NCBI GenBank assembly: GCA_035277145.1
Contig: DATELA010000050.1
Location: 1 to 64,000 of the forward strand
From: DASRAP01 sp035277145
Lineage (GTDB): Bacteria; Gemmatimonadota; Gemmatimonadetes; Gemmatimonadales; Gemmatimonadaceae
DNA length: 64,000 nt
Direction of reading: 5' to 3'
Shown here one piece after another: positions 52,553-60,876 of this stretch (its first letter is position 1; each line of letters starts with the position of its first letter). The translations under genes and the position numbers were made by a program. Below the pieces are notes generated by a model. It did not search any database, had not been told where the DNA came from, and saw nothing but the letters and a program-made list of their open reading frames with translations.

Positions 52553-53104
52553 ATGACGACCGGAGCGATTCAGACCGGAGGGAGCATGGGCGCGCTTGCG
52601 CGAGTTCTCGCGGGCGCCGTGGTGCTCGCAACGTTAATCGGAAGTGCAAGAAGTCCGGGCTACGCGCGGGAGTCCGACGCCGCGATCAGCGAGACCGTAA
52701 GAGCCGTCGGAAGTAACGTCGTGCCGTGGTGTGGATACAAATGCGTTACTTGCCAGATCTCATTCATTTGGTGGGGGAAGAAGATCAAGTTCGACCCGGC
52801 TTGGCAGGGCCAGCTTGCTGAAGATTACGGCTGGACAGAGTGCATCGAGGAGCCTGTTATTTGTCCCGCCGACAACGATGAGTGCGAATCACCGGCGTCG
52901 AGCGAGGACGTCGCCGAATTGTGGCGAGCAGCCATTGCAAACGACCGGAACGCGTTGGCGTCTCTTGTGTCGCGAGGGGTAGTCGAACTGAACGCATCAC
53001 GCCGCGCTCTCCAGGCTTTGGGTTGCGGTGAGGCCGTGATCGCGCATGTGCCTCTAACGTCCGCACAGCTCCAGTACTTGACGGAGGCAGCCGCTAACAA
53101 CTGA
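52553..53104 (+). CDS. exported cysteine-containing small protein
   Basis: 183-residue protein with AGGAG before the ATG at 52553. A hydrophobic signal segment lies at about residues 14-32 (ALARVLAGAVVLATLIG) with cleavage near GYA; an ATG at 52586 is an alternative start. The mature protein has seven cysteines, including WCGYKCVTC, TEC, VIC, DEC and LGC, and a helical C-terminal half (SSEDVAELWRAAIANDRNALASLVSRG). Not recognised. It holds the same place in its cluster as the Cys-rich protein at 6642-7127, with which it shares export and Cys motifs rather than obvious alignable sequence. Confidence 0.65.
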   Translation: MTTGAIQTGGSMGALARVLAGAVVLATLIGSARSPGYARESDAAISETVRAVGSNVVPWCGYKCVTCQISFIWWGKKIKFDPAWQGQLAEDYGWTECIEEPVICPADNDECESPASSEDVAELWRAAIANDRNALASLVSRGVVELNASRRALQALGCGEAVIAHVPLTSAQLQYLTEAAANN

Positions 53105-53186
53105 ATCGGCAAGACAAGGAGGAGCGGCACCGACGCGCGGAGGTGTTCACGGCGGTCCGCACCGCGAGATCACTAGTATGACGGAG

Positions 53187-53215
53187 AAAGCCCGCGCAGC
53201 CGCGGGCTTTCTCTA
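53187..53215 (+). terminator. intrinsic terminator after the Cys-protein gene
   Basis: A perfect 10-bp stem, AAAGCCCGCG (53187-53196) with CGCGGGCTTT (53201-53210), has a CAGC tetraloop and is followed by CTCTATT. It ends the regulator/propeller/Cys-protein transcript before the permease gene. Confidence 0.85.
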
Positions 53216-53374
53216 TTCCATTCCGTGAAGGGGGGAAGTGCGGCCAATCTCGGCATTGGAGTACCTTTCCAGTGCGCTCTGCGTGTGACCTAGTTGACGC
53301 GATACTCGCTTCAAGGCATTTCCGGCCTCGCGTCGACGTCCACGCTGATACTGCTCCAGCCGCGCGGAGGGAGA

Positions 53375-55795
53375 ATGACTGCGTTGAGACGCTTCATCAG
53401 CTCACGGGGCGTCACGATCGGGATCATCGTGTCGGCGGCCGTCGGCGTCGCCGTGGCCACCGTGGGCGCGACGCTACCACTGAATTTTCTCGCGCCGCCT
53501 TCGTTGTATCGCGACGGCAATCGTGTCGTGCGGTTCAGCGAGTCCGGTCTGGCGCCAGCGCAGTTTAGTGAGTCCGAAGAAATGATGCCGACGATTTCGC
53601 TGAATGTGCTTGACGAATTGCGCGCGCATCCGGACGTGTTTGAGCAGGTCTTCGCGTACAACGCCCATGCGAGTATCTCCTACGCAGACAGGCCGGGCAC
53701 GAGCAACATCGGGGCCGGTGTGCCCTACGATCTGCTGCCTAGGCTCGGAGTCAAGGCGAAGCTCGGCCGTTTGTTCCGTGAGGAAGAAGACGCACCCGGG
53801 CAGGGCCAGGTGATCGTGCTGTCGCACAGGGAATGGCGAACATCTTTCGGACGCGATGCGGAGATCGTTGGGAAAGTCGTGCGACTGACTCGCCGCGGAG
53901 ACCACACGGTTATCGGCGTTGTCGACTCAACGCCAACATTCCCGCCGATCGTGAGCGTCGATTTTTACGTTCCGATGGGAAGCCAAGCGATGGAGGCGTG
54001 GCATCGGTCGGGACATGTATCGGCGGTCGGCATTGTTCGCGAAGGGGTCAGCCGCGCGCGCGTGCGCGCGATTACCGACGTCGCGGCACAACGTTTCGGC
54101 GAGACCGACCGCGAAGCGCGACGGCAGCGCTCGGCGTCAGAACCGTATGTCGCGCCAATGGAACCAGTGCGCGTCATCGCAAGCGCGTTCCGGCGCTCCT
54201 ACCTGAGTGGTCGTGAAATCTCAGGCATGCTCGCATTTACCCTTGGTCTTTCGCTGACGATTCTTGCGATCGCGGCGCTCAACATCGCGAGTCTTTCGCT
54301 GGCGCGGATGATTCGTCGTGGTGGCGAACTCGCTGTTCGCTCCGCGCTCGGTGCGTCGCGACGCAGACTCGTCACGGGTCTCATTGGAGAAACGGTCGCA
54401 GTCGCCGCGGTCGGTGGCGCGCTGGGGTTGGTTGTAGCGACCGCGATCTTCGCGGCCCTAGCCGCGAACACGCCGCCGGAGTTCGTGCAGGTGTACACGG
54501 CGAATTGGCGAGTCGCGCCCGCCGCAATCGTCGTCACGCTACTCGCCGCACTCGGCGGCGTCGCGTGGCCGGCGTACAGATTGGGCCGCGCTGATTTGCA
54601 TGGTGCGCTGCAAAGCACGCGCGCATCGTGGGGGCGCTCGACATCGACTGCGTTTCGCAACCTTGTCAGCGCAGAGGTTGCACTCACGACGGCATTGTGC
54701 GTCGGCGCTGCGGCGTTTATCGCGGCGGTGGGCAGGTACGTGCGGCTGGAGCGCGGCTTCGAATCGGCAAATGCGGTGACCATCAGTGTCATGACGCCCG
54801 AGGCGGATTCGGTGCGCGCCGGTTCATTGCAAACCGCGCTCGACATCGTCGCTCAAGTACCGGGCGTAACGGCGGTTGCGGCTGGTGCTCTGCCGGTACC
54901 ACAGCTGTTCACTCTGAGTGGTGGCGCGACGGCGAAGCCTGGTGTACGTCCGACCGGCATGCAGGCCGTGATACCCGTTGCGGGCGACTACTTTGGCGCG
55001 CTTGGAATCCGTTTGCTCGCCGGACGCACCATCACATCACACGAAGCGCGCACGGGCGCCCGCGTCGCCGTGCTCGGCGCGTCGATGGCGAATGCGCTGT
55101 GGCCAAACCAGAGTGCGCTCGGCAAGCTCGTTTACTTCGGCGGCGACGCGGCGTCCGAAGTAGCGTTTGAAGTGGTCGGAATCGCAAACGAAATCGCAAT
55201 GCCGTTTCCGCTCCCGCTTCCGCAGATTTACCTGCCATACGCCGCGCGTGTGCCACGGGCTACGAGCATTGTTGCGAGGGTCGCCGGCGACCCCGCCGCG
55301 ATACTCAAGTCGATTCAGAGCGCACTCGCAGACGGACGGTCCGGCACGGTCGCTCGGGACGCGTCGTTACTGACCCATGGAGTCCGCAGAGGTGCCGGGT
55401 CGCAAGTATTCTTCGCGAGCGTGCTCTCCGCGCTGTCGGTCGTTGGGCTCATGCTGGCAGCTGCCGGGCTGTACGGCGTCACTTCGTTTACCACACGGCA
55501 GCGCACGCGCGAGTTCGGCATTCGCACCGCACTCGGAGCAACGCCGGCCCGCCTACTGTGGTTCGCGCTGCGGGAAGTCACGCGACCGGTGACGCGCGGA
55601 CTGGTCGTCGGCCTCGCGGGCGGTGTTACGCTAACTGGTCTTCTCGGTTCGCGATTGGTTGGTGTGCGAGCGGTTGATCCGATTGCGCTGCTGGCGGTTT
55701 CGCTGTTCATGTTGCTGGTGGCGGGCGTCGCGGCGCTCCACCCAGCGCTTCGAGCCGCGCGCATTGATCCAGCCGCCCCACTTCGATCCGACTGA
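53375..55795 (+). CDS. ADOP-type orphan ABC permease (MacB/FtsX family)
   Basis: 806-residue permease starting at ATG 53375 behind GGAGGGA. The layout is that of acidobacterial duplicated orphan permeases: N-terminal span, MacB periplasmic core domain (about residues 55-240), FtsX domain with three spans (275-400), a second span plus periplasmic core (430-640), and a second FtsX domain (665-800) ending HPALRAARIDPAAPLRSD. FtsX signatures include LAVRSALGASRRRLVTGLI and EFGIRTALGATPARLLW. No ATPase gene is nearby, as usual for ADOPs. It may export or sense a product of the cluster, but that is inference. Confidence 0.9.
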   Translation: MTALRRFISSRGVTIGIIVSAAVGVAVATVGATLPLNFLAPPSLYRDGNRVVRFSESGLAPAQFSESEEMMPTISLNVLDELRAHPDVFEQVFAYNAHASISYADRPGTSNIGAGVPYDLLPRLGVKAKLGRLFREEEDAPGQGQVIVLSHREWRTSFGRDAEIVGKVVRLTRRGDHTVIGVVDSTPTFPPIVSVDFYVPMGSQAMEAWHRSGHVSAVGIVREGVSRARVRAITDVAAQRFGETDREARRQRSASEPYVAPMEPVRVIASAFRRSYLSGREISGMLAFTLGLSLTILAIAALNIASLSLARMIRRGGELAVRSALGASRRRLVTGLIGETVAVAAVGGALGLVVATAIFAALAANTPPEFVQVYTANWRVAPAAIVVTLLAALGGVAWPAYRLGRADLHGALQSTRASWGRSTSTAFRNLVSAEVALTTALCVGAAAFIAAVGRYVRLERGFESANAVTISVMTPEADSVRAGSLQTALDIVAQVPGVTAVAAGALPVPQLFTLSGGATAKPGVRPTGMQAVIPVAGDYFGALGIRLLAGRTITSHEARTGARVAVLGASMANALWPNQSALGKLVYFGGDAASEVAFEVVGIANEIAMPFPLPLPQIYLPYAARVPRATSIVARVAGDPAAILKSIQSALADGRSGTVARDASLLTHGVRRGAGSQVFFASVLSALSVVGLMLAAAGLYGVTSFTTRQRTREFGIRTALGATPARLLWFALREVTRPVTRGLVVGLAGGVTLTGLLGSRLVGVRAVDPIALLAVSLFMLLVAGVAALHPALRAARIDPAAPLRSD

Positions 55796-55856
55796 GACCG
55801 GCCACTGTGTGAACTGGCTGAGCTTCTGCGCCGAGCGAGGTGCAACTTAGGCGGCG

Positions 55857-55898
55857 TGTTAAATCGAGCGGCTGGGGGTGCGAGTCCACACGCCCCAG
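55857..55898 (+). repeat. degenerate copy of the tRNA-Asn 3' half (candidate att remnant)
   Basis: The sequence from TGTTAAATCGAGCGG through GCGAGTCCACACGCCCCAG matches the tRNA-Asn segment 49528-49568 (anticodon loop to 3' end) with one inserted base and four substitutions. A fragment resembling the D-arm (AACTGGCTGAGC at 55812-55823, compare AACTGGCAGAGC) lies 34 bases upstream. The copy cannot fold as a tRNA. It is in the same orientation as the intact gene, as expected for an insertion that duplicated the tRNA end. Confidence 0.7.
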
Positions 55899-55985
55899 CA
55901 TTTCAATAGGGCTTCGCGTGACGCTTGCCGCTCGCCAGGGGTTGTCCGTAGAGCGTCTGGCGTGACGCACGAGCCCCCTCCTCGC

Positions 55986-57191
55986 TCAGCCGACGGGTAG
56001 CCCCGCCGCGACGAGCTCCCGTCGAAGTTCAACCTTCCATTTCTCGTCCGATGACATCTCGATGTAGACGATCCCATCGAAATCGGACGGCGCTTCGAGC
56101 CCTGGCGTAACTAACGCGCAAGTGCGTGGCTGACCGAGTCGCGCCAAGAAGTATCCGAGCTCCAGGATCACGTTTTGCCGTGCCCGTGGCAGGAGATTCT
56201 CTCCTCGACGTGCCCCGACGTCATCGGCAGTCATCAATACGACTGCGAACGAAACGAACGCCGCTTCGTCGATGAACTTCGTCAGTAAGTGGCGGCCCAT
56301 ATTCGGCTGCTCGTGAAGTACGATTCCAACTAGGTCCAGCGACTCCAAGAATGAGACGACGCTGCTCCGCGCCGCGTCGTTCTGCCCGTGCACGACAAAA
56401 ACTCGGTTGGGGAATCTGCCGGCATCACTGAGTGTCCTCGCCGCCACGAGTTGGGAAGACGGCACGGGCGCCGCCGGTTCAGTTTCTTGCTCATCTCCGG
56501 ACGTGGGCACGCCTAGGCCGCGCTTCACGACAAACGCCGAGAAAAGGGAATTCTCAGCGGTTGTAGCGCTTGGATTATCCAGAGCGAAACGAACGATCGC
56601 ATTCGCTCGATCGTGGCGACTACCCAATGCCCGGCTTGCTAACAAGCCGTCGACCCCGGCTTCCATGACGAGATCGTCAATTTCTGTGTGCCCCCAGCTG
56701 GCAATCTTGTCTCGCGCGCGGAGCAGATCTGGGCGCGCAGGAGCGGGCAATCCCATGTGTGAGAACGTTGTGACCGCCGACGCATCGATTGCGTAGCCCG
56801 CCGACGACAAGATCGATAGCAGATCGCGATCCTTGATGGCGAGATGATTGCGACTGAATTCAAAGTCTCCGAGATCGAGCGCCTCGCGCATTCGCCAAAG
56901 AGCATCGTTGACGATTGTCGGTGTGGTCATGACGGCGTTCGCGGTGATCTTGATCTCTCTGGGACTGTGGTCGATCTGGGTGATTCCAACGATATGGGCG
57001 ACCTCCTGCCCGCGGCCCTCCTGCATTAACAAGCACGGCCACGACGCGATGCTCGCCTTCGCTTCGTTCGCGAGCGTACGAAGTTGAGCTGAGATGCCAT
57101 CGGCGGTGTATTCGAGAAACCGACTACGCTCAAGAGTGAACGTTCCGCTGTCCCGCTCTGACGCGGTATAGGAAACAAATAGGCTGTACAA
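55986..57191 (-). CDS. TIR-like domain protein, probable NADase-type defence effector
   Basis: 401-residue protein. The C-terminal 140 residues are the TIR-like nucleotide-binding domain (predicted nucleotide-binding TIR-like family, PF10137 type): NRVFVVHGQNDAARSSV, LHEQPNMGRHLLTKFIDEA, VLMTADDVGARRG, and RARQNVILELGYFLARLG with Glu344 in the catalytic position. The N-terminal ~240 residues are not recognised and probably sense the trigger. It starts with TTG behind GGAG. Proteins with this domain deplete NAD in several phage-defence systems; that role here is inferred from the domain and from the adjacent Ubl locus. Confidence 0.8.
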   Translation of the reverse strand: MYSLFVSYTASERDSGTFTLERSRFLEYTADGISAQLRTLANEAKASIASWPCLLMQEGRGQEVAHIVGITQIDHSPREIKITANAVMTTPTIVNDALWRMREALDLGDFEFSRNHLAIKDRDLLSILSSAGYAIDASAVTTFSHMGLPAPARPDLLRARDKIASWGHTEIDDLVMEAGVDGLLASRALGSRHDRANAIVRFALDNPSATTAENSLFSAFVVKRGLGVPTSGDEQETEPAAPVPSSQLVAARTLSDAGRFPNRVFVVHGQNDAARSSVVSFLESLDLVGIVLHEQPNMGRHLLTKFIDEAAFVSFAVVLMTADDVGARRGENLLPRARQNVILELGYFLARLGQPRTCALVTPGLEAPSDFDGIVYIEMSSDEKWKVELRRELVAAGLPVG

Positions 57192-57559
57192 GGGCGCTTG
57201 CTCCGTTTCTTAGTCTCGCACTTGAGAACAGGTAGTTTCGCGAGACGTACCTTCGCGATTTGTGAACAGCGATGTCGTGTGTGTTGAACTCGCTCTGCTA
57301 TTCACGGTGACCGAAGTCCAGGGCGAAGGGGGCTTGCCGCGACCGAGTCTTCCGATCTCGATTCGGTGTTCTTCAAGCTCGTTGGGTGCAGAACGGAAAC
57401 CAGATTCCCATCAGACCGGACGCCGTATCCTGACGTCTGGGACCGGTAAGGGCGCACAGAAAGCCGCAGGCGCCACTGGCACGGCGCGATGCTGTGGCGA
57501 ATCCACGCTTGCAGCGGGACACAAGGCCGGGCGCGCCTGCGGCGTGCGTCGAGAGAGAG
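57192..57559 (-). other. 368-base gap with no supported gene
   Basis: It lies between the start of the TIR gene and the end of the ImmA-like gene. Open frames in it are compositionally unlike genes. It presumably carries the promoter of the TIR gene; I see no clear terminator or repeat. Confidence 0.4.
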
Positions 57560-58060
57560 TCAGGCCGCCGCTAGAAGATTCAAGTTGAGCAGACGGAAGC
57601 GCATTGCGTCTTCGCTCACCTCGTACCTCTTTGCGAGCGCCGTAAGCTCATCCTCGGTGAAGCCGTGTTTCGCGATTGACCGAAAGTCCTTCAGAAGTGA
57701 CGCGCGCGGCATGAGCAGTGCGGCGGCGAACATGTTCGCCTGTTTCTCGCGTGGAGTTCGCATCACTTCTTTCTTATTGTCGCGGTAGTCAACAAAGGTA
57801 TCCTTTTGTGGATGCAGGAAGAAATGCCCAAGCTCGTGCGCGATGGTGAATCGCTGTCGGACGAGCGGCTCGCGCGAATTAATACCGATTAGCGCGTGAC
57901 CGTCCTTCCGTATTAGCAGGCCCGAAAACTCAGTGTGTGGCGCGCGGCTTATCAGCAGCTGATTCTTCGCCGCGAGGTCTTCTACGGGCACGGGAATGGT
58001 GCGCACGCCAGCCGCTTGGAGGACGGCTTCCGCACGTGTTTCTATGTGCTCGAGAATCAT
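57560..58060 (-). CDS. ImmA/IrrE family metallopeptidase
   Basis: 166-residue zinc peptidase with the HELGH motif at residues 75-79 (RFTIAHELGHFFLH) and the downstream REKQANMFAAALLMP helix that supplies the third ligand (Glu). A ~50-residue C-terminal helical tail follows (FTEDELTALAKRYEVSEDAMRFRL). ImmA/IrrE proteases cleave partner XRE repressors to switch on mobile-element or stress genes. The partner XRE is encoded just upstream with a 4-base overlap (58057-58060). It likely acts as the switch for the divergent Ubl operon. Confidence 0.93.
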   Translation of the reverse strand: MILEHIETRAEAVLQAAGVRTIPVPVEDLAAKNQLLISRAPHTEFSGLLIRKDGHALIGINSREPLVRQRFTIAHELGHFFLHPQKDTFVDYRDNKKEVMRTPREKQANMFAAALLMPRASLLKDFRSIAKHGFTEDELTALAKRYEVSEDAMRFRLLNLNLLAAA

Positions 58061-58410
58061 GACGCTCCTTTCTTGGGACTGCCGCCAAACAGCTTCGCGG
58101 CCCATTTCGCCGCAGGCTCTCCAGCTTCCTGCTCAAGCTTTTGGGTGTCGACTTTGGTGAGCCCGTAACCGTTCGGTACCGTCGGGAAGAAGTCGCTAAT
58201 GTTGCAATCGAACAGTGTCGCGAGCTTCCAAAGCGACACGGCAGTGAGATTGTTCCGTCCATTCTCGATATGCGTCACAGCTTCTCGCGACACGCCGAGT
58301 TTCGAAGCGACGGCCTGGGCGCTCAAATGGCGTTTGCGTCGGATCTCCGCGATCCGCTTCCCAATCGCCTCCTTGATCTCAGCTTCAGCGTCGTCGTGGT
58401 CTGACTTCAT
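58057..58410 (-). CDS. XRE family repressor partnered with ImmA
   Basis: 117-residue protein with a clear Cro/C1 helix-turn-helix (IGKRIAEIRRKRHLSAQAVASKLGVSREAVTHIENGRNNLTAVSLWKLATLFDCNISDFFP, residues ~19-78). The C-terminal tail ends with AAKWAAKLFGGSPKKG. The ATG at 58410 is chosen; the longer frame upstream has no family sequence and crosses the promoter region. It is divergent from the Ubl operon across a 205-base region with palindromes, so it probably represses both directions until ImmA cleaves it. Confidence 0.9.
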   Translation of the reverse strand: MKSDHDDAEAEIKEAIGKRIAEIRRKRHLSAQAVASKLGVSREAVTHIENGRNNLTAVSLWKLATLFDCNISDFFPTVPNGYGLTKVDTQKLEQEAGEPAAKWAAKLFGGSPKKGAS

Positions 58411-58615
58411 CGCAGCTCGTTCGTTTCGATCAACTGGGCCACCAGCGTACAATCGGTTACCACCAGTACCAGCTGGTATTCTGCGTACCCGGTGCGGTAT
58501 GGTGCGTAACATTGGTAACGTTGAATTCCGTTGCAATGGTATTGGGAGAGCGAGTAGGATGCAAGCGAGGCTTACGGCGCCGCGTCCCCTACTCTCAAGT
58601 TCCGCAGGTACAACA
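58411..58615. promoter_or_regulatory. divergent control region with palindromic operator candidates
   Basis: The region between the XRE gene and the Ubl operon contains the perfect 12-bp palindrome TACCAGCTGGTA (58467-58478). Related half-sites are also present: GGTTACC at 58455-58461 and TTGGTAAC further right. The repeated GGTA/TACC core suggests a binding site array for the XRE protein. No strong -10 box could be assigned with confidence on either strand. Confidence 0.5.
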
Positions 58616-58939
58616 ATGAACGCCACGCATACCGATCTGGACAATGAGCACGGCCACAAGCGCGATCAAGATGCGGATCATGACGGTGGTCACGGCGGCG
58701 GGCATGGCCACCGGATCGACTACGTCGTCGACGACGAACCGGAGTCGACCACTGAAAAGACCTTGACCCCGGTTCAAATCATGAGCAATGCAGGCATCGA
58801 TCCGAACGCCAATTACCTCGAGCAGCTGGTGCACGGCCACGACAACGTCTCCTACAAGGACAAGCCGAACGAGGAAATCAAGATGAAGCACGGGATGCGA
58901 TTCATTACCAAGCCGATCGGCCCGATGCCCGTTTCCTGA
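58616..58939 (+). CDS. ubiquitin-like protein (single multiubiquitin-type domain)
   Basis: 107-residue protein. The first ~35 residues are His/Asp/Gly-rich and flexible (HGHKRDQDADHDGGHGGGHGH). Residues ~33-107 match the bacterial multiubiquitin domain pattern: YVVDDEPESTTEKTLTPVQIMSNAGIDPNANYLEQL, then DEEIKMKHGMRF-like ending ITKPIGPMPVS. Only one domain copy is present, where many relatives have two or more. There is no terminal Gly-Gly; a PIG|PMPVS site could be trimmed by the JAB domain encoded downstream. It is the first gene of the Ubl/E2-like/JAB-E1 operon. Confidence 0.78.
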   Translation: MNATHTDLDNEHGHKRDQDADHDGGHGGGHGHRIDYVVDDEPESTTEKTLTPVQIMSNAGIDPNANYLEQLVHGHDNVSYKDKPNEEIKMKHGMRFITKPIGPMPVS

Positions 58940-58948
58940 GAAGACATC

Positions 58949-59323
58949 ATGTTCGGCAAACAAGCGTTTAGCGAAGGACTAGCGGCACTTGGGTACGACG
59001 CGCACGACAAAGGAGACAATCGCGTTGCGTTTGCCTACTTGATCAAGGCCGGTCGCTTCGCGGACAAGTCAATTCGAGTCGGTCTGGAAGTGCCTCCCGA
59101 CTTCAATGTCACTCCGCCTTCCGGCCCTCACATCTCTCCACGACTCATTCCGGTCAATCCCGGTGGGGCAGGCAATGATCGCGCCGCAGAAAGCCCAAAC
59201 TTTGGCCCGGATTGGGAATATCTGAGCCGACCGTTCGTCGATCAGGCCGCAGGTTGGAGTCGGACGACGAGAGACGTGAAAGCATACATGCGTCACGTCA
59301 AGCGCATCTTGGAAACGCTATGA
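58949..59323 (+). CDS. E2-like (prokaryotic E2 family E type) protein without cysteine
   Basis: 124-residue protein 9 bases after the Ubl gene. The core VGLEVPPDFNVTPPSGPHISPRLIPVNPGG ... FGPDWEYLSRPF ... WSRTTRDVKAYMRHVKRIL fits the small bacterial E2/UBC-like family (E2 family E). There is no cysteine anywhere in the protein, so it cannot form a thioester itself. A His (PPSGPHISPR) is present where the E2 catalytic loop is expected. It overlaps the JAB-E1 gene by 4 bases (ATGA), so the two products are made together. It may be an adaptor rather than an enzyme. Confidence 0.72.
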   Translation: MFGKQAFSEGLAALGYDAHDKGDNRVAFAYLIKAGRFADKSIRVGLEVPPDFNVTPPSGPHISPRLIPVNPGGAGNDRAAESPNFGPDWEYLSRPFVDQAAGWSRTTRDVKAYMRHVKRILETL

Positions 59324-60765
59324 AATACAGCATCGCAATGACTTCGGAGACGGATGCGATCCTGCGCGACCACTTGCTTCGTGAGGATGGACAGGAGGAC
59401 GTCTGCTATGCGCTGTGGCAACCTGGCCAAGGTGCCGGCCGCCTGACCGGACTCGTTGGAAAGCCGATCCTACCGCTCGACGGGGAGCGCTTGGTTCACG
59501 GTAACGCCAGCACAACCAGTGACTATCTCGGTCGTGCCCTGCGGGTCGCGACGCAGGAAAAATCGGGTTTGGTTTTCCTGCACAGTCACCCGTTTCCCGG
59601 GTGGCAGGGAATGAGCCCCGACGATGTTGCGACGGAGCGGCGTCAATCGCCGGCCGTCAAAGCCACGACTGGAAAACCGCTCGTCGGCATGACCATCGGG
59701 ACGGACGGTGCGTGGAGCGCCCGCATTTGGGTAAAAACGGCACCCAAAACATACCGGCGGGAGTGGTGCGAATCCGTGCGCGTGGTCGGCGACGGTGGCC
59801 TAGCAGTCACTTTCCACGATCGACTGTGTCCTCCGCCAGGGTTTCGCGAAGAACTCAAGCGCACCATTTCAGCTTGGGGCGAGCGGGCGCAGCAGAAGTT
59901 GGCGCGACTTCGGTTCGGGATCGTCGGCGTTGGAAGCGTTGGGTCGATTGTCGCCGAAAGTTTGGCTCGGATGGGCATCCAGAATGTAAAGCTTATCGAC
60001 TACGATCGGGTCGAACGTCACAATCTTGATCGCCTTTTGCACGCGACGTTGAGCGACGCGGCGCGCGGCCGCCTGAAAGTGGATGTAGTTGGGGATGCGC
60101 TCCAGCGGCATGCAACCGCCGCCAGTCCAACCATTGAACAGTTGCGCTCGGCCGTAACCGAGGACGACGGTTTTCGTGCCGCGATCGATTGCGACATTCT
60201 GTTTAGCTGCGTTGACAGACCCTGGGCCAGGCACGTGCTCAACTACATCGCGTACGCATATCTGATACCAGTCGTCGACGGCGGCATACTGATACGTATG
60301 CGGAACGACCGATTGCATCAGGCAAGCTGGCGAAGCCATGCAGTCTACCCCGGACGACGCTGCCTGTCCTGCATGGGGCAATACGACGAAGCGTACGTGA
60401 ACGTCGAGCGGCGCGGCGACCTCGACAATCCGACATACGTCGCCACGCTGCCGCCCGATCACGCGTTGCGACGGAACGAGAACGTGTTTCCGTTCAGCGC
60501 ACACCTCGCGTCTTCGTTGCTCGTGCAAGCGCTGCACGTCGCAATCCAGCCGGTCGGTATCTCAGACATCGGGGAGCAGACATATCATTTTGTCGACAGC
60601 TCGCTCGATACAGCACGCCGACCGCGATGCGACGACAATTGCTACTTCGCGTCAGTTGCCGGTCGGGGGGACGGCGAAGGGCTCCCAATTACGGGCGTCG
60701 ACTTCGCTGCAGCAAAGTCTCGGCGAAGCCCGTCGACGAAACGTCGCTCAAAACGCGCGAAATGA
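59320..60765 (+). CDS. JAB-E1 fusion: Ubl-processing peptidase plus ThiF-type activating enzyme
   Basis: 481-residue fusion. The N-terminal JAB/JAMM peptidase domain has HSHPFPGWQGMSPDD (His88, His90, Ser99, Asp102), the complete zinc set. The C-terminal E1/ThiF adenylyltransferase domain starts near residue 195: FGIVGVGSVGSIVAESLARMG (GxGxxG), LIDYDRVERHNLDR, and CVDRPWARHVLNYIAY with Cys297 as a candidate catalytic Cys. A zinc site is formed by C348/C351 and C437/C441. A basic tail (KSRRSPSTKRRSKRAK) ends the protein. It would trim the Ubl C terminus and then adenylate it. The ATG at 59320 lies inside the E2-like stop. Confidence 0.9.
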   Translation: MKYSIAMTSETDAILRDHLLREDGQEDVCYALWQPGQGAGRLTGLVGKPILPLDGERLVHGNASTTSDYLGRALRVATQEKSGLVFLHSHPFPGWQGMSPDDVATERRQSPAVKATTGKPLVGMTIGTDGAWSARIWVKTAPKTYRREWCESVRVVGDGGLAVTFHDRLCPPPGFREELKRTISAWGERAQQKLARLRFGIVGVGSVGSIVAESLARMGIQNVKLIDYDRVERHNLDRLLHATLSDAARGRLKVDVVGDALQRHATAASPTIEQLRSAVTEDDGFRAAIDCDILFSCVDRPWARHVLNYIAYAYLIPVVDGGILIRMRNDRLHQASWRSHAVYPGRRCLSCMGQYDEAYVNVERRGDLDNPTYVATLPPDHALRRNENVFPFSAHLASSLLVQALHVAIQPVGISDIGEQTYHFVDSSLDTARRPRCDDNCYFASVAGRGDGEGLPITGVDFAAAKSRRSPSTKRRSKRAK

Positions 60766-60876
60766 CCCCCTCCAGCCTGAGTTTCGCAGCACAAGGACGC
60801 GGTGCTGTCCCCTGGCCGCTAACTGGGTGCGGCGACGTCAGCCGCTCTACACACGTCATTCTCCTCGAGGCGTGCG

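Noticed and set aside
57262..57588. 108-codon plus-strand open frame beside the ImmA gene
   Set aside because: Low-information sequence overlapping the end of the ImmA gene in antisense; no start signal.
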